From positions 186,051 through 250,050 of the forward strand of contig NC_020166.2 of the NCBI RefSeq assembly GCF_000224145.3: DNA of 64,000 nt, in the 5' to 3' direction. Positions 56,401-64,000 of the stretch are shown here, in pieces. The notes below the pieces were generated by a model. That model searched no databases. It had not been told where the DNA came from and saw nothing but the letters and a program-made list of their open reading frames with translations. Made by a program: the position numbers and the translations under genes. Within the stretch, counting starts at the first letter, position 1. The number at the start of each line of letters is the position of its first letter. This DNA is from Ciona intestinalis (taxonomy: Eukaryota > Chordata > Ascidiacea > Phlebobranchia > Cionidae).

Positions 56401-59357
56401 GTTATAACATGGGTGTTCTGTTTCATACACCTCATGCCCGCTTACAGGCTACCATGTATGTAACTTTGTGGATGATTACGTTATAGAGGCCATTTTTTTA
56501 TTTTTTTAAGTAAAGGTCGATAATTCGGACAAGCCATTATTGACTGGGTTGGAGCAACTGTCGTTAAGTGTCTTGCCCAATACACAAACGCCCCCAGTGG
56601 TAGCACTGCAACACGTTATATTCGGCTTTACATAAGATCGGCTTTCGACCAGGGACCACATTTGACTCATTTTATTTAATGGCGTCCCCGTTGCGAGATG
56701 GAAAACGTTTTCGCAATGAACAAATGTGAATCATCACACACAAATAAGCCGCAAAAGCCAGACTGAGGCACCGCAATGCTCCACGGGGACAAGATAAAGT
56801 GCGTGAAATAAAAATCACTTTGCCCCTCCGAATATCAAATATAGTAGAGTGGGGGAAGACGGGACACCTTTAGCACATAATATAAATATCCTAATCGTTT
56901 TTTTTAACAGTTAACAACGGTCTATGGGAGTCGTGAGGATACGGTTTAATAATTATTTGAATGTTCTTTGTTCACTACAAAATGGGACGAGAAAATGGAA
57001 TGAAAAGATGTCCCATCTTACCTTACCACATTATATTTTTGGAGTGAAAAGGCATTTAAACAGTTTATCACTTTAAAAATCCGCTTTGCCCCCCGAGTAT
57101 TAAATATTTTTGAGTAAAAATGAATTTAATTGTTCAGTTTACCGTTTTCTCTTTCGGTTTCCCCAAATGTCACTTTTTCTTGTACTTCTTGATATCCCAC
57201 CGTCGCCAGGGGAACCTTTTGTGACGTAACAGTACCTGTCTATTGCGATGACAAGTTGACTTAACATGGATGACCACACGGTCATCGTCCAAATGCTTTT
57301 CTGTACCAACTCAGACTGGGGAGTCCGAAACGGCAGCAAAATCTATTGAAGTAAAATGCATATTACTAGCCTACCGAGAAAAACATCTTATTGAGTAACT
57401 ATTTTAAAAAAGAAAAATGCTATGGTTAATACATTTCGGATTCATATAGTGGGGTGGGGGAAGATGGGACACCTTTTTATCCTATTTGCTTGTCTCATTT
57501 GGTAGTAAACAAAGAACATTTAAAGAATTATAAAACCGCATTCTCACGACTCTTATGGACCGTTGTTAATTGTTTAAAACGCGATCAGGATATTTGGATA
57601 TTATGTGCTGAGGGTGTCCCATCTCTTTGATTTGTTTCGTGCTCTATGTTATTTTTAAGATAAATTCTGGACCTGATATCGCATTCCTTAGTTCTCAAGT
57701 TCTCTGCCTAATTATTTCTTTTGCGTTTTGGGGCCGTGTGTGATTATGTATGTCTTGTAGTTTACTAGTTTTGTTTTTAAACATCTATTACAGCAAGCGA
57801 CGTATTACTTCCGCTGTTGCAAGCTGGATATTGACATATGTTGCAATCATGCGTGCGCAGGGAAAAGCAGTATACTCACTCATGGGCAGCAAACATGTTT
57901 ACGATGAGTATGGTATGCATGGAAGTACCAGATAAACACCCACGGTGAAAAATCATGTTCTAAATAATACGGCGGCGTATCCAGTCAACGTGTTAAAATT
58001 CCAGTGAAAATTATACACCGCAAATAACTGTTTTTGGAACAAACAATAAACAATAAACAATATATACAGCCGTGTTTTCGTGTAGAATGGGCTGGGGTAT
58101 GGTGGGACACGTTTTATTGTCTCCTATTGCCCCGTTTGGAATTAAACAAATAATGTTTACAGCATTAAAAATCCGGAGGCCATTTTTTAGCATCTATAAA
58201 ACCCAGAGTTCCTGATCGTTTTTTAAACAATTAAAACGGTCTATGGGAGTCGTTGAAATGCGGTTTCGTAGTCATGTAAATATTCTTTTTTACCGCCAAA
58301 TATAACGGTAAAATAGAATAAACATGTTCCATCTTACCCCACTTTACTATATTATGGTAAATCATCTCGAAAAGTGTAAAAAAGTCTCACTTACTTTTTG
58401 TAAACCGAATATCCATAACAGCAAGAAGCCAGCCAACATATCAGCAACGGCTAAGTTGCAAATGCAGAAAAATGTTGCTTTGTGAAGTTTTCGGCCACCC
58501 CATAATATAGCAGCTATTACAACGATATTAGTAATGCCAATCCCAGCGCCAGCAACTGTCGCAACCACCTCGAAAGAACCGGCACCAGCTTTGTCCTGCT
58601 GACACGGTGTTATGATGTAATTCGACAGGATAGAGTCTTGAATTACTGAATTGTTGGTGCCCTGGGAACTCCCGTACCCTGTAACACAGTATATGGTGAA
58701 ATAACATGGTATTTTTTATTACAGTAGGGTGGGGTAGGATGGGACACCTTTAGCACATAATGTCCAAATGTCCTGGTCATTTTTAAACAATTAACAACAG
58801 TCTATGGGGGGTCGTGAAGATACGGTTTTATAATTCTTTGAAAAACAAAGTGTTGTGGGGCAAGATAGGACACCTTTAGCACATAATATCCAAATATCCT
58901 GATCGTGTTTTAAACATGCAATTAACAACAGTCTATGGGGGGTCGTGAAGATAGGGTTTTATAATTCTTTGAAAAACAAAGTGTTGTGGGGCAAGATAGG
59001 ACACCTTTAGCACATAATATCCAAATATCCTGATCGTGTTTTAAACAAATAACAACGGTCTATGGGAGGATACGATTTTATAATTCTTTAAAACAAATTG
59101 TTTTATACCGAATGGGACGAGAAAATAGAATGAAAACAACATGTCCCATCTTACCCCACCCTACTATATTTAGTAACTGCGGGAAAATAAAATAAAACAG
59201 TTTCTAATCTACCTCACTCTACTAAATGTTCAAATCAATCCAAACAAGTTAGAAACGCACTGGAAAAGTTCGCGGTAAAAGATTTTAAACAAAATCGATT
59301 CTTACCGATGGCATCAGACCCTTCAGTGAAAATCCGACCTCCAAGTGCGTTGCTCAT
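53445..59357 (-). CDS. Class A (rhodopsin-like) GPCR, possibly of the lysophospholipid/melanocortin/cannabinoid group
   Basis: Minus-strand exons: 59306-59357, 58395-58678, 57143-57342, 56113-56281, 55442-55655 (or 54648-54861), 53445-54208; 1683 nt, 560 aa, phases consistent. The extracellular N-terminus has an NNS sequon. TM1 contains GITNIVVIAAILW; TM2 has NLAVADMLAG (Asp2.50); TM3 ends AIDRY; ECL2 is Cys-rich (CVDSCFC ... CEPVQTC); TM6 has FLVSTVPLG; TM7 has NSLVNPWIY. Position 3.25 is Glu rather than the usual disulfide Cys, as in S1P/LPA, melanocortin and cannabinoid receptors, which use a disulfide within ECL2. The third intracellular loop is very long (over 140 residues, basic, ending RRRRYRDMR), and the tail is long and Ser/Gly-rich. 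The TM5 exon occurs twice. The ligand is unknown; the subgroup assignment is inference. Confidence 0.87.
54322..54432 (-). repeat. Diverged SINE-tail unit, minus strand
   Basis: 'tgatttatttcttcgcgtgg ... cccaacttacaaattacgtc', one decayed unit. Confidence 0.65.
55047..55248 (-). mobile_element. MITE copy in duplication copy 1
   Basis: Reverse MITE, with an extra 'ttgaaataactata' relative to its twin at 55841. Confidence 0.83.
55250..55299. other. Assembly gap (50 N)
   Basis: Run of N exactly between the two copies of the duplicated TM5 exon block. Confidence 0.99.
55841..56030 (-). mobile_element. MITE copy in duplication copy 2
   Basis: Reverse MITE. Both twins end in the same altered terminus 'ccccaaactttt' instead of the usual inverted repeat. 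Confidence 0.83.
56317..56620 (-). mobile_element. SINE tail and body, minus strand
   Basis: A shortened tail, one full tail unit and a diverged body (gactgggttggagcaactgt, ccagtggtagcactgcaac). Confidence 0.77.
56840..57034 (+). mobile_element. ~195-bp TIR MITE copy
   Basis: 5' TIR 'atagtagagtgggggaagac'; the 3' TIR is diverged (cttaccttaccacattata). It lies in the GPCR intron between the TM3 and TM4 exons. Confidence 0.84.
57445..57624 (-). mobile_element. MITE copy, 3' end lost
   Basis: Left TIR 'tatagtggggtgggggaag' intact; truncated after 'gggtgtcccatctc'. Non-MITE repeat sequence continues to about 57770. Confidence 0.8.
58083..58351 (+). mobile_element. Chimeric, enlarged MITE copy
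   Basis: It begins like a reverse copy (ctggggtatggtgggacacg ... ccgtttggaattaaacaaat) and then switches to a forward copy (ctgatcgttttttaaacaat ... cttaccccactttactata). Confidence 0.75.
58721..59168 (+). mobile_element. MITE with 5' half in three tandem copies
   Basis: The 5' half, joined by the new junction 'aaaacaaagtgttgtggggc' (at about 58852 and 58973), is repeated with a ~121-bp period before one normal 3' half. Confidence 0.85.
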
Positions 59358-59744
59358 TTTCTTATATGTGGATAGCTGTGTATATACTAACGCCTATAGA
59401 CCTACATATACAATGGCCTGTTACTGTACTGCTATAGCGACGTAAACAAGTAGCATCTTTACAGTGGGGTACAGGTAACGGAAACGGCCCACGTTTTAGA
59501 TATAACTGTGCTATGATATAACGAGCCATGCTTCCATAGCAAGCTGTATGACAAAGCTAAGCATTCGGCGCTCATTGTAACCACTGTGGGCAACAACAGT
59601 GAGCAGGCAAGCGGAAATACGGCACAGAAGGCGCGGGCGTTTTTAAAATACCGCAACGCATGTACAAAAATAACCGAATCGGATGCAAAACATTTGATAA
59701 ACAAAATACCAACCTGCATATTGCTGACCGCATTTATTTAAATA

Positions 59745-59918
59745 TTAATAATGGGTTATCTAAATTGTCAGCAATACAAAACAATCAACCACAAAGTTAC
59801 ATACGTGGTAACTTGTAAGCGGGCACGAGGTGTATGAAACAGAACACCAGTGTTATAACGATTGTCGTTGCCCCGCCATGCGAGGATAAAGCAAGTTGCA
59901 TTCGCTTATTCAAGCACT
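59745..59918 (+). mobile_element. SINE body remnant plus one tail unit
   Basis: 'aatgggttatctaaattgtc', linker and a near-consensus tail unit. Confidence 0.8.
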
Positions 59919-60773
59919 ACCCATATTTTCGTAACATAACTCACGTTGAATTATATATTATATATATAATTTTACTGCCGCTTGTACAACTACCATGTTG
60001 AAATATATCTAGTTAAGTTTTACAAGTAAAACAACATCTAAGCAAGCCACTAATTTAAACTGTTTGCAACTGTTTGTCTACCTATTTCGACACTGGCATT
60101 ATTCAAATATATTTAGCATGTAATTCCGCGGTTCGTTGTAAATACGTGGGAAACGAAAAGCCCGATAAACAATTCCCGCACACGCTGATGATGATGCCAT
60201 TATAGTGGTAAACATGCCTTGCGTAATATTAATTGCAACCCACTGCCATCAAGATACGCTATGTTACTTGTAGCAAGAAATTCTTCATCAAACTTATATG
60301 GGTACAATACGTCACAATACTGCTGCGGAAGTCCCATTATTGCGTTACAATGTATCCTATGACGAAATAACTGCCTTGATGAGCTGTATGACGTAATAGG
60401 ACCACTTCCACTGTCAAAGTAAATGACCCGACCGGATCAATCTGCGCAGAATATATGAGACTTGACTTTTTTTACATAATTCTCGCTGTCTATAACTCAT
60501 GTGTCGAACTAGCATGTGATCACACTTGCTATCACGTGGATATGCAGTCACATTCTCAAAGCGCTAAGTTGCTAACACTTTTAGAAATTGCCGCATTTGC
60601 CAAAATCTCTTAGGATTTGATAGATCAATTGTAACGACTGCTGTTAAAACGCGACTCCACCGAACGCGCGGCGACCTGCTTTCAAATGTTCTCACGCTGC
60701 GTTCGAGGTTTGAAGCGCCACTGTCAAATCCGGTCGTGAAACTCACACAAGTTACTTTGCATCGATTTCAGTA

Positions 60774-60968
60774 TATAGTAGGGTGGGAAAGATGGGACAC
60801 CTTTTTAATCCATTTTTCCATCCCATTTGGTAGCGAACAAAGAACATTAGAAGAATTATAAAACCGTATCCTCACGACTCCCATAGACCGTTGGTAATTG
60901 CTTAAAAGACGATCAGGATATTTGGATATTATGTGCTAAAGGTGTCTCATCTTACCCCACATTACTAT
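60774..60968 (-). mobile_element. ~195-bp TIR MITE copy
   Basis: Full-length reverse copy with both TIRs. Confidence 0.87.
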
Positions 60969-61281
60969 AGTTTTAGGCGACTAGTTTATTACGCAGGCGC
61001 AGCTAGACTATTCTCATTTCAGCCGGCGTGTCGAACTTATAAGTCACATAAGATTCAATATTTGTTCCCCGCCGGGATTAGAGACGTTCTATCCCAAAGC
61101 AAAGGGTAACTCTATCTTTCATTGCCTATGATGTGGCACTGGCTCTGTGTTGCTATGGTGACCACAGACAGGTCAAACGCGCTGTCATGGTTCATAGTGG
61201 CGACGACAGACGGCTTGTGGCGGCCGTACTAACTAGCAAAACCCTAAAATAGGATCTTAAGTTTATATTAGGCACTGACTA

Positions 61282-61476
61282 TATAGTAGGGTGGGGTAAG
61301 ATTGAACATGTTTCGAACACAATACCCAAATATCCTGATCGTGTTTTAAACAATTAACAACGGTCTATGGGAGTCGTGAGGATACGGTTTTATAATTCTT
61401 TGAATGTTCTTTATTTTCTACCAAATGGGAAAAAAATAGCATAAAAAGTTGTCCCATCTTCCTCCACCCTTCTATA
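61282..61476 (+). mobile_element. ~195-bp TIR MITE copy
   Basis: Full-length forward copy with both TIRs. Confidence 0.87.
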
Positions 61477-62400
61477 TGCTGTATAACTAAAGCCTGCTGC
61501 GTAAGCTATGAGATAGGAACGGCAGTAAATGGGCTGTGATGGCCAGGACAAGAGCTCATGTATCGAAGCTAAAACACGCAATAGCTTTCTCACACAGCCC
61601 TAACTTACTGTCTCTTTCATTCACGCCATAATTATGAAGTTTTCCCTTTCGCTCATTCTAACTTAACGAAGAAATAGCATTTGGACGCAAGTATTATTCA
61701 AACCGGTTTGCGTACGAAAAAGTCGTAACGTTATACACACTTGAAAATAGGGTTAATATTCTGACAATTAAGCACGTAAACTGTAAACAAATACTACTTA
61801 AAGTTAAAGCAGTGCTTGTTTACACTGTTCTAATATAGACAACAAATAAGCAGTATAAGAGAAACCAAATCAAATATAATTTGTTTGCTTTTTGCTCAAA
61901 GCAAAACAACGTCTCTTTTATTGAAACTACGACGTTTTATGCAAAAAGGGCCTTTGTTATTAAGAATGTTTTCGAAGACACAAAATAAGAAGACAATGGA
62001 CGGAGTTTTGTTTCAAATATGATTGTAAGCTTTCCTGTGACCTTTTTCTAACTTGCAACGCGCGTTTGATTTAGGCAACTTATTTGTTTACTGTAATTCA
62101 GCAGCAAAAGATAATGAAAAGGGATGTTTAAAGCTTTGTACGGTTTAACGTGAAGTGACCTAAAACTGTTAAATAAACCGTTAGATAAGGTTTAGAACTT
62201 ATGGTTTCTGACGAAATCCCGTTTTATAAAATACTATCACATTTTAGCGTTTCAACATTAAGAACTTCGGAGTTTAAAACAAAAATTTATTCACTAAGAT
62301 AAGATTTTAGATCAATTATGAAATGATTCAAGGTTACACCAAGCTCGTACCGCCATTACAAACATATAGGTCAAGTTTAACTGAGGCGTTGAATTTCATG

Positions 62401-62598
62401 TACAGTAGGGTGGGGTAAGATGGGACACCTTTTGCCCATATTATCTAAATATTCTTCTCTTGTTTTTTAACAATCAAAAACGGTCCATGGGAGTCGTGAG
62501 GGTTCGGTTTTATAATTCTTTAAATGTTCTTTGTTTACTACCAAATAGGACGGGACAATAGAATAAAAAACTGTCCAATCTTCCCCCATCCTACTATA
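62401..62598 (+). mobile_element. ~195-bp TIR MITE copy
   Basis: Full-length forward copy with both TIRs. Confidence 0.88.
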
Positions 62599-62940
62599 TA
62601 TTGATCAAGTTTAACGTACGCGGTAAAATCTCGGACATAAAGTAAAAAACGTGCTAAATACCTTGTAAGTGGTAAATATTAACCATTACACAGTAAATCC
62701 AATATTAAATAAACCATGTAGAATAAGCATACGCCGAATATTCAATGATTAATGAGAAGCCCGTTGCGCCACCGGTTGCTGCTATTAATGAATTACGTAA
62801 GACGATACACAAACTGTATAAGCAGTTTTGTGGCTACGCTATAAGCCTATCTGTTAAAACCGCTATATTTTAGTCCTAATATTAAGCGTCTGCAGATGAC
62901 AGATATTCGAGACCTATTTGCGGTTAACGAGCAAATTATT

Positions 62941-62950
62941 TTTGATCAAA
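62941..62950. promoter_or_regulatory. Palindromic TCF/LEF-like site
   Basis: TTTGATCAAA followed by G gives a GATCAAAG match (TCF/LEF consensus type), about 160 bp upstream of the secreted-protein start codon. Function is inference from the motif alone. Confidence 0.25.
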
Positions 62951-63080
62951 GTTTTTAAGGTTCAGAACCAAATGCAAACATAAGTTTCTTATCCTAATAT
63001 TTGTTCTGTGTTGCTCGTTTCTAACCTGGTTCCATCACTGCTAGGTGCAAGGCTTATCACAGCAGAGAAGGATAACTTGC

Positions 63081-63089
63081 AGTATATAG
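63081..63089 (+). promoter_or_regulatory. TATA-like element
   Basis: 'agtatataga' lies about 22-30 bp upstream of the ATG at 63111, so it would imply a very short 5' leader or an alternative upstream start. Confidence 0.3.
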
Positions 63090-63110
63090 ACAGAACCTTA
63101 TAACAGGACA

Positions 63111-63984
63111 ATGGGCGTTGGTGGGATTTTCGCAATATTCTTGCTATTTGCAACTTTTGTCGACGCTGAATTTACCTTCACTAACTCACTGCGAACGCTC
63201 GGTAAGTCTATATAGTACTGTGGGGTAAGACGGGACACCTTTAGCACATAATATCCAAATATCCTGACCCTGTTTTAAACATTTAACAACGGTCTATGGG
63301 AGCCGTGACGATACAGTTTTATAATTCTTTGAATATTCTTTGTTTACTACTATAAATGTGACAAGAAAATAGATAGAAAACGTGTCCCATCTTACACGCC
63401 CTATACATGCAGCTTTTCCTTTGCGTGAGCTTTTCCTGGTTCTTCTTTAGTTTATACTATATACTATATTCTATGTCATATAACTATATACCAGTACAAG
63501 CTAAACACAGCAGATATTCAACTTTCGTAGTTGCTGCCACGCTCCATATACTTTTAATGTTCATATATCGTTTCTTAACCATATACTGCACTGACCAGTC
63601 TACCCTTTACTCGGAATTCAGATTTAGTTAGCATGAAAGGAAGTTAGATTAGATAACATGTCAAACACATCGAATGATGGAGAGCTTATATATCGTTTCC
63701 CATTCGAAGAGTTAGATCTTAGAAATTTTACGACTCACTGCAAAAACCTATGTTTTGTAAACAAAGCGACCGGTATGCGGCATAGAAACATTTTATACAC
63801 GCATTGTTTCAGTATCTCGCATTATAGTGCGATCTAATGGTTCACACCGCTAAAGGCTATGAATGAAAACCGATGTTTCCGTTTTGTTTATGCTTTCTTG
63901 TGCAGAAATTTTCCTGGACCGCAGATTGGTTCTAAGGCACACGAGGGATCTTCCAGCAGTGGAAGTGGGCAACGGCATCGCTAA
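63111..63984 (+). CDS. N-terminal part of a secreted or membrane protein, cut by the window edge
   Basis: Exon 1, 63111-63201: a typical signal peptide (MGVGGIFAIFLLFATFVDA, likely cleaved after DA), then EFTFTNSLRTL. Exon 2, 63906-63984: starts after a TGCAG acceptor in the right phase and encodes EIFLDRRLVLRHTRDLPAV followed by EVGNGIAK, ending at a GTGAGT donor in phase 2. The 704-bp intron begins with a MITE inserted 9 bp after the donor. Only 56 codons are visible and no domain can be assigned. The ATG was chosen because it opens the signal peptide; the gene is divergent from the class A GPCR. Confidence 0.65.
63211..63404 (+). mobile_element. MITE copy inserted beside a splice donor
   Basis: 5' end 'tatagtactgtggggtaaga' starts 9 bp after the exon end at 63201; the 3' TIR is diverged (cccatcttacacgccctata). 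Confidence 0.84.
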
Positions 63985-64000
63985 GTGAGTAATTCACTTG

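Larger units (their letters stand above)
59358..63110. other. Intergenic region upstream of the class A GPCR and the secreted-protein gene
   Basis: Divergent flank: the GPCR reads leftward from 59357 and the secreted-protein gene rightward from 63111. Holds one SINE and three MITEs; the remaining sequence is unique and non-coding as far as I can see. A minus-strand open frame at 59459-59719 shows no family features. Confidence 0.55.

Noticed and set aside
59459..59719. 86-codon minus-strand open frame upstream of the class A GPCR
   Set aside because: No domain, no splice link to the receptor's first exon, and an ordinary length for chance in this sequence.

Overview
This is an animal genome window. 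Genes have many short exons with GT-AG introns, and introns and intergenic DNA are crowded with short repeats. The gene content, a tRNA-headed composite SINE and a ~195-bp MITE together suggest a sea squirt of the genus Ciona; from memory they resemble Cics-1 and Cimi-1 of C. intestinalis. The species call is inference. All exon models were built by hand from splice sites, reading phase and family resemblance.

Layout. (1) 1-11673, + strand: 3' part of an adhesion-class GPCR, with a near-identical tandem EGF array, GAIN region, GPS motif and a complete 7TM domain. (2) 13397-23667, +: complete PUF60 splicing factor, 13 exons, 488 aa. (3) 24169-25768, -: complete Elongin C, 3 exons, 114 aa, convergent with PUF60. 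(4) 27005-44710, +: ATAD2-type AAA/bromodomain gene, 23 exons seen, divergent from Elongin C. The segment expected to hold the second AAA-like domain is missing at a 500-N gap. (5) 45207-45452, +: fragment of a hAT-type transposase. (6) 48766-51097, +: unrecognised 235-aa, 4-exon protein with a C-terminal duplicated motif. (7) 53445-59357, -: class A (rhodopsin-like) GPCR, 560 aa, with its TM5 exon present twice in tandem. (8) 63111 to the window edge, +: start of a secreted protein.

Repeats take up a large share of the non-coding DNA. The main families are a SINE whose 97-bp 3' unit is tandemly amplified, a TA-flanked ~195-bp MITE (more than 30 copies or fragments), a second unrelated 97-bp minisatellite, and several rarer inverted-repeat elements. 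Eight runs of N are present; most fall in or beside these repeats.

The genes do not form a pathway. PUF60 acts in 3' splice-site recognition, Elongin C in ubiquitin-ligase adaptors and elongin, and ATAD2 in chromatin; the two GPCRs and the secreted protein act at the cell surface or outside. I found no convincing new defence or mobile system. The items most worth checking are the duplicated TM5 exon, the unrecognised 235-aa protein, the GPS lacking its cleavage residues, the splice-site-bearing micro-duplications and the two unrelated satellites with the same 97-bp period.
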